Assembly (NCBI GenBank): GCA_052400685.1
Contig: JBQTGJ010000009.1
Source of the DNA: CAZHHH01 sp052400685
GTDB lineage: Bacteria > Bacteroidota > Bacteroidia > Bacteroidales > Marinilabiliaceae
Length of the DNA stretch: 64,000 nt
Direction: 5' to 3' (one strand)
The position numbers and the translations under genes are program-made. Shown one piece after another: positions 1 to 7,690 of the stretch (positions are counted from its first letter, which is position 1; each line of letters starts with the position of its first letter). A model generated the notes under the pieces. It was given only the letters and a program-made list of their open reading frames with translations, did no database searches and was not told the origin of the DNA.

Positions 1-93
1 AAGTCATAAAAATCAAGGAGTTTACTTTTCGTAAATGACTGTTTTTATGACAAGCGTAACGCAGAAGTTGACTTTATAGACAAACACTAATTA
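1..93 (-). repeat. 150-bp palindromic intergenic repeat, copy 1 (cut by window edge)
   Basis: This is the first visible copy of a dispersed repeat found throughout the window. It contains the hairpin arms GTCATAAAAA (3-12) and TTTTTATGAC (42-51), with an inner TTTAC/GTAAA pair (21-25/31-35). It ends with the terminal sequence CTTTATAGACAAACACTAA. Near-identical copies lie at about 10.9, 11.05, 14.8 and 29.7 kb. The other end is outside the window. Confidence 0.85.
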
Positions 94-166
94 GGCACCA
101 TACATCAGGAGAAGATGTGTCTCTTTTCCTTAAATTTGTATTTCTGTTTTATCAAAGCGAATTAAA

Positions 167-742
167 ATGCCTGATGACAATAAATTACTATATTATTTTA
201 AAAAATGGTCGGATATAACAGATAAGGATGAACCAGTTATTTTAAGTTCATTCGAATCGGCATCTGTCAAAAAAAAGAAAGATCTTCTTGTTGCAGGAGA
301 TACATGCAAATACATCTATTTTATTACCAAAGGTTGCTTACGCTCTTTTTATATCGATTCAAAAGGGGTCGAACACATCTACCAAATCAGAATGGACAAC
401 AACTGGATTAGTGATTTGGAAAGCTTTTTTACTCAAAAACCATCAAAATACAATATTGAAGCAATAGAAGATACACAAATGTTACGTATCTCGTTTGAGC
501 GAATGGAACAGCTATATACTGAAGTTCCCAAATTAGAAAGATATTTTCGCATACTTTTTCAAAAAGCATACATTAACGCGCTAAAGCGCTTAAATGCAAC
601 CATGTGGGAAACGGCAATGGATCGTTATAATAACATGCTGAAAGAACATCCGGACATGTTTCAACGGGTGCCATTAGCCTATATTGCTTCTTATCTGGGA
701 ATTACACCTGAAAGCTTAAGCCGTATCCGAAAGCGCCGATAG
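167..742 (+). CDS. Crp/Fnr family transcriptional regulator
   Basis: A 191-residue protein with the Crp/Fnr layout. An N-terminal cyclic-nucleotide-binding-like beta-barrel (about 20-115) includes GDTCKYIYFITKGCLRSFY. A linker helix follows, then a short C-terminal helix-turn-helix ending in AYIASYLGITPESLSRIRKR. This short form is common in Bacteroidota, where the effector is usually unknown; I see no full cAMP-binding signature. It stands upstream of the YceI, YgiD and QorB-like genes in the same direction and may regulate them (inference). The sequence TAAATTTG at 131-138 resembles a -7 element of the phylum and fits an ATG start at 167. Confidence 0.88.
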   Translation: MPDDNKLLYYFKKWSDITDKDEPVILSSFESASVKKKKDLLVAGDTCKYIYFITKGCLRSFYIDSKGVEHIYQIRMDNNWISDLESFFTQKPSKYNIEAIEDTQMLRISFERMEQLYTEVPKLERYFRILFQKAYINALKRLNATMWETAMDRYNNMLKEHPDMFQRVPLAYIASYLGITPESLSRIRKRR

Positions 743-823
743 CACCCACTTTATTCGCTTCGGTTAACCTACATCAATTTCATTTCTTACCATAGGTCAA
801 GTGTTCGGCCCCCCTTGTCACGT

Positions 824-831
824 TACCTTTG
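824..831 (+). promoter_or_regulatory. Bacteroidota -7 promoter element upstream of the YceI gene
   Basis: TACCTTTG matches the phylum consensus TAnnTTTG. No clear TTG lies 19 bases upstream, so this is a partial match. If used, transcription starts near 838 and the leader repeat at 872-959 would be part of the 5' untranslated RNA. Confidence 0.45.
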
Positions 832-871
832 TATTGTAATAATTAATTAAAACCAATTAATTTTTTGCGAT

Positions 872-959
872 ATGAAACGAGCATGAGATGGATTTCTCAC
901 AAAGGAGGGTCATTTCAGTGGCGGGTTCCATGTGGCTAAAACAAACAAATTAGAATCTT
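872..959 (+). promoter_or_regulatory. Start-codon leader repeat, copy A
   Basis: A member of the leader-repeat family. It begins with ATGAAACGAG at 872 and ends directly before the start ATGAAA at 960. It holds the core CACAAAGGAGGG and the 3' arm GGCGGGTTCCATGTG, which can pair with the 5' arm. This is one of the more diverged copies. It follows the promoter-like TACCTTTG and is probably transcribed as RNA leader. Confidence 0.75.
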
Positions 960-1523
960 ATGAAAACAGTAAAATTATTAGGAATGCTTTTGATAGCAGG
1001 TACATTATCCACTTTTGCACAAAAAAGTGAAATAAAAGTAAACGAGTCGGTTGTTAAATGGACAGGCAATAAAATTGGAGGTTCGCACAACGGAGAGATT
1101 CAAATTAAAAATGGATATTTTGAATTAAGAGAGGGTGATATTGTGGGCGGAAAAGTCGTTATGGATATGAATACCATCACAAATAACGATGTTGAGGATG
1201 AAGGCTACAATCAGAAATTGGTTGGTCACCTGAAATCGGACGATTTCTTTGGTGTTGAAAATTTTCCGACAGCGACTTTTGTAGTCAGTAAAGCAAGCAA
1301 ATTTGAAAACGGGAAAGCCAAAGTATCCGGAACCATAACCATTAAGGGGAAATCAGAACCCATCACATTTGATGTTTTCAAAAAAGACAATAAATACGCA
1401 GCGCAATTAAAGATTGACCGTTCTAAGTTTGATGTTCGCTATGGCTCCAATTCATTCTTTGACAATCTGGGTGACAAGGCTATTGATAACATATTTATTC
1501 TTGACATACAAATTGTTATTTAA
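960..1523 (+). CDS. YceI family periplasmic protein
   Basis: A 187-residue secreted protein. Residues 1-20 are a signal peptide (MKTVKLLGMLLIAGTLSTFA). The rest is a YceI-type lipocalin-like beta-barrel, recognisable by SVVKWTGNKIGGSHNGEI near the start and DRSKFDVRYGSNSFFDNLGD near the end, the usual place for that motif. YceI proteins bind isoprenoid-type lipids or amphiphiles and are often induced by stress; the ligand cannot be told here. The ATG directly follows leader repeat A. Its downstream neighbours are a dioxygenase and a quinone reductase-like gene, each preceded by its own leader repeat, which suggests a stress or redox group (inference). Confidence 0.92.
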   Translation: MKTVKLLGMLLIAGTLSTFAQKSEIKVNESVVKWTGNKIGGSHNGEIQIKNGYFELREGDIVGGKVVMDMNTITNNDVEDEGYNQKLVGHLKSDDFFGVENFPTATFVVSKASKFENGKAKVSGTITIKGKSEPITFDVFKKDNKYAAQLKIDRSKFDVRYGSNSFFDNLGDKAIDNIFILDIQIVI

Positions 1524-1548
1524 CAAAGAGCAATCATCTCATTTTAAA

Positions 1549-1640
1549 ATGAAAAGAGCCATGAGAAATTGGTTCGCACACAGAGGGATGATTAATTCCG
1601 GCGAGTTCCATATGACAACTGAGAGACAAAATATAATCAT
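1549..1640 (+). promoter_or_regulatory. Start-codon leader repeat, copy B
   Basis: Begins ATGAAAAGAGCC and ends at the start codon ATGAAA of the dioxygenase gene (1641). It contains the conserved loop CACACAGAGGGATGATTA and the 3' arm CCGGCGAGTTCCATATG. In this copy alone the leader reads as a 31-codon upstream frame whose TGA overlaps the ATG at 1641, but the peptide is not conserved in other copies. Confidence 0.85.
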
Positions 1641-2450
1641 ATGAAAAAAATAACAGAATCGTTTTCGAATAGCTCTAAAATGCCCGTCCTTTTTATAGGG
1701 CATGGAAGTCCAATGAATGCCATTGAAGAAAATGAATTTGTACAAGGATTCAGGAACGTATCGTCGCAAATAAAAATGCCCAGGGCCATTTTAGTCGTCT
1801 CAGCGCATTGGGAAACTGCCGGGACCAAAATAACTGCCATGCCAAATCCGCCAACCATTCATGATTTTGGCGGATTTCCACAGGCACTTTATGAAGTGCA
1901 ATACCCGGCACCGGGCGACCCCAACCTGGCCGCTGAAACGCAACAATTGATAAAAAGTGCCGAAGTGCGGCTGGATGATAATTGGGGCCTCGACCATGGG
2001 GCATGGAGCGTTATTCGTCACATGTATCCTAAAGCCAATGTGCCGGTAATCGAACTCAGTATTGATTATCGTAAAAATCCGGCCGAACACTACGCTTTAG
2101 CAAAAGAGCTAAGTATGCTTCGACACAAAGGCGTCCTGATTGTTGGTAGTGGCAATTTAATACACAATTTACAAATGGTAGACTGGCGCAGAATAAACGA
2201 AAATTTTGCTTTTGACTGGGCTCAAGAGGCTAACACCAAAATAAATGAATACATATTGAATGGTGATCATCAAAGCTTAATCGACTTTTCAAAGCAAGGT
2301 AAAGCTTTTCAATTAGCCATTCCCACGCCCGAACATTATTTGCCATTGCTTTATGCTCTGGCACTTAAGGATGCAAAAGACGACATCAGCCTATTTAATA
2401 ACCAGCCCATTGGAGGCTCTTTGTCAATGACATCCGTTAAAATAGGCTAA
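1641..2450 (+). CDS. ygiD: 4,5-DOPA dioxygenase extradiol-like (YgiD/DODA family)
   Basis: A 269-residue class III extradiol ring-cleaving dioxygenase homologue. Candidate metal and catalytic histidines are H21 in LFIGHGSPMNA, H56 in VSAHWE, H119 in GLDHGAWSV and H175 in GSGNLIHNL, the pattern of the YgiD/LigB superfamily. Length and architecture fit bacterial YgiD, a cytoplasmic metalloenzyme that opens catechol rings such as DOPA; the natural substrate is not shown. Residues 1-13 (MKKITESFSNSSK) are a short extension before the family core. The start is fixed by leader repeat B ending at 1640. The next gene is a QorB-like reductase, so a role in aromatic or quinone detoxification is plausible (inference). 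Confidence 0.9.
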   Translation: MKKITESFSNSSKMPVLFIGHGSPMNAIEENEFVQGFRNVSSQIKMPRAILVVSAHWETAGTKITAMPNPPTIHDFGGFPQALYEVQYPAPGDPNLAAETQQLIKSAEVRLDDNWGLDHGAWSVIRHMYPKANVPVIELSIDYRKNPAEHYALAKELSMLRHKGVLIVGSGNLIHNLQMVDWRRINENFAFDWAQEANTKINEYILNGDHQSLIDFSKQGKAFQLAIPTPEHYLPLLYALALKDAKDDISLFNNQPIGGSLSMTSVKIG

Positions 2451-2616
2451 AATTACAATTGTCTGAACAGATGCTTTTCTACAACTTATAGAAATACATT
2501 TGGCAGACCAATAAAAAAACAATGATCAAATGAAACCTCCCTGATAAAAGTTCCCACACAAAGAGACAATTATTACATGAAGCGTCATTTGGTACTAAAC
2601 ATTAAAATTGAAACAG

Positions 2617-2707
2617 ATGAAACGAGCCATGATAAAGGAATGCTCACACAGGTGAATGATTATTCCGGCGAGTTTCATATGGCAACTGAAAAACAAAATA
2701 TAATCAT
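2617..2707 (+). promoter_or_regulatory. Start-codon leader repeat, copy C
   Basis: Begins ATGAAACGAGCC and ends at the ATGAAA start at 2708. It contains CTCACACAGGTGAATGATTA, with flanking GGAAT/ATTCC arms that pair. The 3' arm GGCGAGTTTCAT is complementary to the 5' arm except for a central GA/GA mismatch pair. Confidence 0.85.
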
Positions 2708-3550
2708 ATGAAAATAGCAGTAACAGGAGCCACAGGCCAGTTAGGCCGTTTGGTTGTAATTGAATTAAAGAAAAATATTTCCAGCGATAATATTGTTGCA
2801 TTAGTCAGAAACCCGCAAAAAGCTTCAAAATCAGGCGTAGAAGTCCGCGCTTTTGATTATACCAGAAGCAATGAATTAGCTGACGCTCTGGCCGGTATCG
2901 ATCATTTATTACTTATATCGGGTAACGAAATTGGCCAACGCGCCGCTCAGCATTCAAATGTAATTGAAGCCGCCAAAAAAGCGGGCGTAAAATGGATTGT
3001 TTATACCAGTCTATTGCACGCCGATACATCAACATTAAATCTTGCCGGCGAACATCTGGTCACCGAAAAAGCGTTGAAAGAGTCTGGCATTGACTATACA
3101 ATACTTAGAAATGGTTGGTACACCGAAAATTACACTGCGTCGATTGAAGGTGCCATTGCCGGCGGTGCATTTATTGGAAGCGCCGGTAATGGAAAAATAG
3201 CATCAGCAGCCAGAGCCGATTATGCCGCGGCAGCAGCAGCGGTGTTAACCGACGAAAACCATAAAGGGAAAGTTTACGAATTAGCCGGTGACCAATCTTA
3301 CACACTGAGCGACCTGGCGGCTGAAATTTCTAGCCAGACGGGTAAAAATATCCCTTATAGAAATTTAACGGAATCAGAGTATGTCAAAATACTTACAAGC
3401 TTTGATATCCCAAAGGATTTTGCAGCAGCAATCGCAAGTTGGGACATCAGTGCTTCAAAAGGCGATTTGTTCGACGACGCCCACCAACTTTCAAAATTGA
3501 TAGGCAGACCAACAACCTCATTATCCGACTCTGTTAAAGAAGTATTATAA
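2708..3550 (+). CDS. NmrA-like SDR, NAD(P)H:quinone oxidoreductase-type (QorB-like)
   Basis: A 280-residue atypical short-chain dehydrogenase. The N-terminal TGATGQLGRLV (residues 7-17) is the NmrA-type dinucleotide-binding glycine motif. VYTSLLHADTS and the segment ending LRNGWYTENY follow the pattern of E. coli QorB (YtfG), an NADPH-dependent quinone reductase. No catalytic YxxxK of classical SDRs is evident, as expected for this subfamily. The enzyme is soluble and cytoplasmic. It follows the dioxygenase gene but has its own leader repeat, and a strong hairpin terminator lies just downstream. The exact substrate is inferred. Confidence 0.85.
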   Translation: MKIAVTGATGQLGRLVVIELKKNISSDNIVALVRNPQKASKSGVEVRAFDYTRSNELADALAGIDHLLLISGNEIGQRAAQHSNVIEAAKKAGVKWIVYTSLLHADTSTLNLAGEHLVTEKALKESGIDYTILRNGWYTENYTASIEGAIAGGAFIGSAGNGKIASAARADYAAAAAAVLTDENHKGKVYELAGDQSYTLSDLAAEISSQTGKNIPYRNLTESEYVKILTSFDIPKDFAAAIASWDISASKGDLFDDAHQLSKLIGRPTTSLSDSVKEVL

Positions 3551-3557
3551 TAAAGAA

Positions 3558-3614
3558 AAATTGCCTGTCTTTACGCCATAAACTCTATTCCAGTTTTGTA
3601 AAGACAGGCAATTT
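3558..3614 (+). terminator. Hairpin terminator after the QorB-like gene
   Basis: A perfect 17-base inverted repeat, AAATTGCCTGTCTTTAC (3558-3574) and GTAAAGACAGGCAATTT (3598-3614), encloses a 23-base loop just after the stop at 3550. There is only a short T tract. Confidence 0.7.
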
Positions 3615-3906
3615 CAGTTCTGAAACCCGCCTTGAAATATCCATGAAAGTAATTATGCCATCGGAAGTATTTACTAAAAAGATGCCACATCCTTCCGGTC
3701 AATTAGAATAAAAATCGATCTATTTCTGCATTTTAAGTCATTCTGACGATTGCTTTTTTATTACTTCCCCAAAACAATAAAAGCAAACTTTGAAACACCC
3801 ATTTCAGAAATCCGTGTTAACAAATCAAGCCACAAAACAACAGTTTCTTTTAGCTGGTTGAGAACAAATTTCAGTCACGTTTTGAGTGTCCTGAAAAAGA
3901 GCCTTG

Positions 3907-4005
3907 CTCCTTTCGGTAAAAAGGACTGCTCCTTTCAGGTAAAAGGACCGCTCCTTTTGGGTAAAAGGGCCGCTCCTTTTGGGTAAGAGGACCGCTCCTT
4001 TTTAC
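3907..4005. repeat. 22-bp tandem repeat made of small hairpins
   Basis: Four full 22-base units (3907-3928, 3929-3950, 3951-3972, 3973-3994) plus a partial fifth. Each unit has the form CTCCTTTTGGGTAAAAGGnCCG and contains the self-complementary arms CCTTTT and AAAAGG. The 22-base period is not a multiple of three, so it is not a coding repeat. It lies in a gene-free stretch (3615-4180) in which I see nothing else. Confidence 0.85.
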
Positions 4006-4180
4006 ACCCTCATGGAAAGCTTATGAACAGGAGCTTCCAGAGGGGCCCAAAAACTGCTTAGAAAAAAAATCTTATGAAATCAGTGCTTCAAAACAGTGGG
4101 GCAAAAGCACTAAATCAGGGACAAAATGAGCCCCAGGTTTGTAACACAGAGGTACACAAAGAAGACACTGAAAGGCATAA

Positions 4181-4271
4181 TCTCAATCCATTTCATTTTT
4201 CACACTGAGAACAGGCCTAAAACGAAGCACCAGCCATCAACATAATTAATTTTCTATGCTCATTTTCTGCT
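4181..4271 (+). repeat. Direct repeat, left copy, flanking the toxin module
   Basis: About 90 bases starting TCTCAATCCATTTCAT and containing ACACTGAGAACAGG and AACATAATTAATTTTC. The same sequence in the same orientation lies at 5713-5802 with scattered differences. The two copies bracket the three-gene module at 4298-5464. Confidence 0.85.
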
Positions 4272-4297
4272 CGTAAGAAACCCGATTAGGGCAAAAA

Positions 4298-4675
4298 CTA
4301 ATCTTCTTTTGACAGTTTTACGAAATTTATTGAAGGTAAAATTATGGGATCAAATCCAGATTGTAGAGTTAAATTTGATATGTACGCCCTTAAATAGGGA
4401 AAGGCAATCGCAGGTGCATTAATTTTAGGGAAATTAGAAACTTTGAACTCTTCCGTGACTTCTTCCTCTAATGAAAAAATAAAAGTAGCCTCAATACTTA
4501 GGTTAAACCTTTTATCTTTTATTTCAACAGTAAAGCCAACACCAAAGGTCTTATTATCTTCTTCCGGGAAGAAATTACCACTGTTCAAGTTAAAAGAATT
4601 CTCCTTTCTGGTCTCATCATTAAGAACAGAAAGACTCAACTCTTGAACTTTCCAATTCTCTAATTGTATTTTCAT
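4298..4675 (-). CDS. SecB-like chaperone of a toxin-antitoxin-chaperone module (CmdC-like)
   Basis: A 125-residue protein with the SecB fold signature. A beta-rich N-terminal half includes VGFTVEIKDKRFNLSIEATF. Helix 1 with FPYLRAYISNLT (92-103) and the C-terminal LPSINF (113-118) match the SecB consensus around its second helix and tail. Housekeeping SecB is largely proteobacterial; solitary SecB-like proteins elsewhere often belong to toxin-antitoxin-chaperone (TAC) operons. Here it is the last gene of a three-gene operon, two bases after the 75-residue gene and downstream of an ADP-ribosyltransferase-like gene, the order toxin-antitoxin-chaperone. Predicted role: it stabilises or folds the antitoxin so the toxin stays neutralised. 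The assignment rests on motif and gene order. Confidence 0.78.
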   Translation of the reverse strand: MKIQLENWKVQELSLSVLNDETRKENSFNLNSGNFFPEEDNKTFGVGFTVEIKDKRFNLSIEATFIFSLEEEVTEEFKVSNFPKINAPAIAFPYLRAYISNLTLQSGFDPIILPSINFVKLSKED

Positions 4676-4677
4676 AT

Positions 4678-4905
4678 CTATGCAGCTAATGGAGATGTTT
4701 CTGAAACTTGATTAGTATCAATTAAGTCGTCATTAGAAGTAGCATAATATAATTTATTAATTACAGAAAAAGGTTGATCATCTAAGGCTAAAATATCCTC
4801 TGACTTAAAACCATATTTTGTAACTGCCAAATTATACAATTCCTCTGGCGTTATATTTTCAAAAAAATGGTCGATTTTTGATTTTATATCTTTAGATAAT
4901 TTCAT
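4678..4905 (-). CDS. Putative antitoxin (CmdA-like position), 75 residues
   Basis: A small acidic protein with no domain I recognise. A helical N-terminal part (MKLSKDIKSKIDHFFENITPEEL) is followed by NLAVTKYGFKSEDIL and a tail ending SPLAA. Its start overlaps the end of the toxin-like gene by 14 bases, so the two are probably translationally coupled, and the SecB-like gene follows after two bases. In TAC systems the middle small gene is the antitoxin, with a chaperone-dependent C-terminal segment; the disordered-looking tail would suit that. The function is inferred from position only. Confidence 0.65.
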   Translation of the reverse strand: MKLSKDIKSKIDHFFENITPEELYNLAVTKYGFKSEDILALDDQPFSVINKLYYATSNDDLIDTNQVSETSPLAA

Positions 4906-5464
4906 TTTTCACGTCTCCTATCTTAACAATTTTAGTACCTTCAATATTCTTTATTGGATCATATACAGTACAAATTGTACAATTTGGTGTTCTCAATCTT
5001 ATTTGTTTCTTCCTTTCTCTTGCAAACTTAATGTAAAAATTTCCTTTTACAACATCAACTGGTAATATACCTTCATTCCGTGCTAAGTTAATTAATAATC
5101 CATCCAAATAAATAATATTCTTTCCTGACTTTTTAATTGCACGCTCAAAAGCTTTAGTTAAATATTCTAAAACAACAATGCCATCCTCGGAGGTCAGGTC
5201 AAGCAAATTATCATCCTCTACTTTAAGCGCAGATCTCAATACGCTAAAATGATTATATGTGTATTTTTTTTCAAAATTATTCCACGCTTGAACTATAGCC
5301 CACTTTTTTGCTTGTTCATCAGGTTTGGAGCTAATTCCTTTTATGAAAAAATAAACCCCACTCCCTAACCATTCATCATTACCAACAGACAATTCATAAT
5401 TATTGTCAATTATCTTTCTGGCAGATGCTACACTAGTTCCATGGTAACCTATAAATTGCTGCAT
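4892..5464 (-). CDS. ADP-ribosyltransferase-like toxin of a CmdTAC-like system
   Basis: A 190-residue soluble protein. The N-terminus carries YHGTS (H8) followed by WLGSGVYFF (Y38). That histidine plus G-x-x-Y-F pair is typical of the NAD-binding core of PARP/diphtheria-toxin-type ADP-ribosyltransferases. I could not place the third catalytic residue with confidence. The middle is lysine-rich and the C-terminus contains NCTICTVYDPIK. It is first in an operon with a small protein and a SecB-like chaperone, the arrangement of the CmdTAC anti-phage system, in which CmdT ADP-ribosylates mRNA. The module is visibly more AT-rich than its neighbours and lies between direct repeats, which suggests horizontal gain. 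Target and activity are inferred. Confidence 0.72.
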   Translation of the reverse strand: MQQFIGYHGTSVASARKIIDNNYELSVGNDEWLGSGVYFFIKGISSKPDEQAKKWAIVQAWNNFEKKYTYNHFSVLRSALKVEDDNLLDLTSEDGIVVLEYLTKAFERAIKKSGKNIIYLDGLLINLARNEGILPVDVVKGNFYIKFARERKKQIRLRTPNCTICTVYDPIKNIEGTKIVKIGDVKNEII

Positions 5465-5712
5465 TGTTCATAAAATTTCAAACAAACATAACAAAAAAAT
5501 TATTTGTCTCCCCCCCCTAAAAAAATAAAAACAGCTTTAAATATTAAATCAAGAAGCTATCAATCAAAACTTTTGCACAAAGGAAAATGGGAATAAACGC
5601 CCGTTAAGTAGACTTCAACTAACGCTTAACAAACCAATACCAACATGGGATGCAAAAACATTGGTGGATTAACCATCGTCACTTTCACGACAATCGATTA
5701 CACTCCCTTTTT

Positions 5713-5802
5713 TCTCAATCCATTTCATCCTTTACACTGAGAACAGGTATAAACCGATGTGCCAGCCATTAACATAATTAATTTTCCATATGCATTTTCC
5801 GC
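5713..5802 (+). repeat. Direct repeat, right copy, flanking the toxin module
   Basis: The same ~90-base sequence as 4181-4271, with scattered substitutions. It is followed by AACCTTTGTGTTTCTTTG. A loosely inverse string (CACAGAGGTACACAAAG) lies near 4145, outside the left copy. The stretch 5465-5712 between toxin gene and repeat holds no gene I can support. Confidence 0.85.
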
Positions 5803-5970
5803 TTTGCGAACCTTTGTGTTTCTTTGTGATATTTTTTTCTCATCAATAAAGCCCCATTTTTTTTGTTACTTTACTTTCAAATAGATTATTACAACAGGGC
5901 GCTCACTTTTTTCAATCTTCAAGACGAACAGACTTACAAAAAAGCCAAAACACCAAAGGAAGTTGAACAT

Positions 5971-6009
5971 ATGAGTTCCATGTGACCTTAACAAACAAAT
6001 TATAGACAG
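5971..6009 (+). repeat. Partial leader repeat (3' end only)
   Basis: The segment ATGAGTTCCATGTGACCTTA and the A-rich tail match the last ~40 bases of the leader family. It runs straight into the ATGAAACGAGCC that opens the complete copy at 6010. The next copy therefore begins at the position where a start codon would be expected. Confidence 0.65.
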
Positions 6010-6099
6010 ATGAAACGAGCCTTGGGAATAGCTTCACACACAGAGGGATGATTAATTCCGGCGAGTTCCATATGACCTTAAAAAACAAATTTTAAACAT
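6010..6099 (+). promoter_or_regulatory. Start-codon leader repeat, copy D
   Basis: Begins ATGAAACGAGCC and ends at the ATGAAA start at 6100. It contains TTCACACACAGAGGGATGATTA between the pairing arms GGAAT and ATTCC, then the 3' arm CCGGCGAGTTCCATATG. Confidence 0.85.
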
Positions 6100-7491
6100 A
6101 TGAAAACCATCTTAATTTTACTGATTACATTGTTTTCTTCATTTTCATTAACAGCTCAGGACATTACAGGGCAATGGAACGGACTTTTAAAAGTCCAGGG
6201 AATTCAATTACGGGTTGTTTTTAATGTATCAAAAACCGATGATGGATATCAGTCCACAATGGATAGCCCCGACCAAGGGGCTAAAGGCATACCGGTGACA
6301 AGTACCACTTTTGAGAATAACCTGATTAAATTTGAAGTTGCAAGCGCAAAAATTGAGTACCTCGGCGAATTAAAGGATAACGAAATAATCGGAACATTTA
6401 AGCAAGGTGGTCAGGAATTCCCGATGAATTTATCCGGCAAAGCCATTGAAAAAGCCGTTGTAAAACGACCACAGGAGCCAACAAAACCTTATCCATACTA
6501 CTGTGAAGATGTCACTTTTAAAAATACAAAAGCAGACATCACACTATCAGGAACATTAACTCTACCCCAAAACAAAGGGCGTTTCCCGGTTGTAATTCTA
6601 ATTTCAGGTAGTGGCCCACAAAATAGAGATGAAGAATTATTAGGACACAAACCTTTTTTGGTAATATCTGATTATTTAACCAAAAACGGAATTGGCGTTT
6701 TAAGATATGACGACAGGGGCGTTGGGCAATCAAAAGGCACATTTAAATCTGCTACTTCGGCCGACTTTGCAACGGATGTGGAGAGTGCGGTTGCTTATTT
6801 AAAAACAAGAAATGAAGTGACTAAAATTGGCCTGATTGGTCACAGCGAAGGCGGATTAATAGCACCAATGGTTGCCAGCCAATCTGAAAATGTGGCTTTC
6901 ATTGTTTTATTGGCTGGCCCGGGAATTCAGGGAGACCAAATACTGCTATTGCAACAAAAACTAATCGGAAAAGCAACTGGAATAAGCGATGAAGATTTAC
7001 AGAAAAACGAAATCATCAATAAAAAAACATTTGAAATTGTAACCAAATCAACCAATCCTGATCAATTAAACAGTGACCTTACCAACTACCTTAAACAAAT
7101 ATTAAAAGACGGTCCCGCAGAACAAAAGCCGGAAGGTATCAGCGATGATGAATTTGTGCAACAGCAAGTCGAACAAATCACATCCCCCTGGATGCAATAC
7201 TTCCTCAAATACGATCCGGCCCCGGCATTGGAAAAAGTAAAATGTCCTGTTTTAGCACTCAATGGCGAAAAAGATCTACAAGTACCACCAAACGAAAATT
7301 TAGGAGCAATCAAAGAGGCTTTAACAAAAGGAGGTAATAAAGAATTTACAATCAAGGAATTACCAAACCTAAACCATTTGTTTCAAGAATGTAAAACAGG
7401 CTCACCACTCGAATATGCCACCCTTGAGCAAACTTTTTCGCCAATAGCACTGGAAGAAATGACAATGTGGATAAAATTACAGACGGAATAA
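6100..7491 (+). CDS. Secreted alpha/beta hydrolase with N-terminal beta domain
   Basis: A 463-residue protein. Residues 1-19 form a signal peptide. Residues 20-115 form a beta-rich domain (DITGQWNGLLKVQGIQLRVV) often found before this hydrolase type in Bacteroidota. From about 150 comes a serine hydrolase: oxyanion region ISGSGPQNRDE, nucleophile S249 in IGHSEGG, acid D392 in LNGEKDLQVP, and H426 in LPNLNHLF. It probably acts on an ester or peptide in the periplasm; the substrate cannot be told. The start is set by leader repeat D. It is a lone gene with gene-free stretches on both sides. Confidence 0.9.
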   Translation: MKTILILLITLFSSFSLTAQDITGQWNGLLKVQGIQLRVVFNVSKTDDGYQSTMDSPDQGAKGIPVTSTTFENNLIKFEVASAKIEYLGELKDNEIIGTFKQGGQEFPMNLSGKAIEKAVVKRPQEPTKPYPYYCEDVTFKNTKADITLSGTLTLPQNKGRFPVVILISGSGPQNRDEELLGHKPFLVISDYLTKNGIGVLRYDDRGVGQSKGTFKSATSADFATDVESAVAYLKTRNEVTKIGLIGHSEGGLIAPMVASQSENVAFIVLLAGPGIQGDQILLLQQKLIGKATGISDEDLQKNEIINKKTFEIVTKSTNPDQLNSDLTNYLKQILKDGPAEQKPEGISDDEFVQQQVEQITSPWMQYFLKYDPAPALEKVKCPVLALNGEKDLQVPPNENLGAIKEALTKGGNKEFTIKELPNLNHLFQECKTGSPLEYATLEQTFSPIALEEMTMWIKLQTE

Positions 7492-7596
7492 AACGCCTGC
7501 CAATAAAAATCTAAAAAAGATCATTACAGAAATAATTAATTACAAATTTTAATTGGAACTTACACAATAGATCTGAAATTATGTACATTTGTACCG

Positions 7597-7690
7597 CAGT
7601 GCACTTCTATTCGTAAATCAAATTCGCTTTAGTTTCTGCACTTAAAAATATTAAAATAAAACCTAGACAAAGCTCTAGGTTTTTTATTTT
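7597..7690 (+). ncRNA. Candidate small RNA ending in an intrinsic terminator
   Basis: A promoter-like TACATTTG (7584-7591) lies just upstream, though without a good -33 TTG. The region holds the paired arms AGTGCA (7598-7603) and TGCACT (7637-7642). It ends in a terminator hairpin, AAACCTAGA (7658-7666) and TCTAGGTTT (7674-7682), with a T run. No open reading frame explains it, and it is not the leader of the ArsR gene, which has its own promoter. It could also be a leader remnant of a lost gene. Confidence 0.35.
7658..7690 (+). terminator. Intrinsic terminator in the gap before arsR
   Basis: A 9-base stem AAACCTAGA/TCTAGGTTT with a 7-base loop is followed by TTTTTATTTT. It lies 170 bases after the hydrolase gene and may end that transcript or a small RNA. 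Confidence 0.75.

Noticed and set aside
1549..1644. A 31-codon upstream reading frame within leader repeat B, whose stop overlaps the ATG of the dioxygenase gene
   Set aside because: Other copies of the leader stop after 4 to 13 codons or lack the ATG, so the peptide is not conserved; the RNA fold is.
3750..3986. A 78-codon frame running into the 22-bp tandem repeat
   Set aside because: The repeat period is not a multiple of three, the composition is not protein-like, and there is no promoter or plausible start signal.
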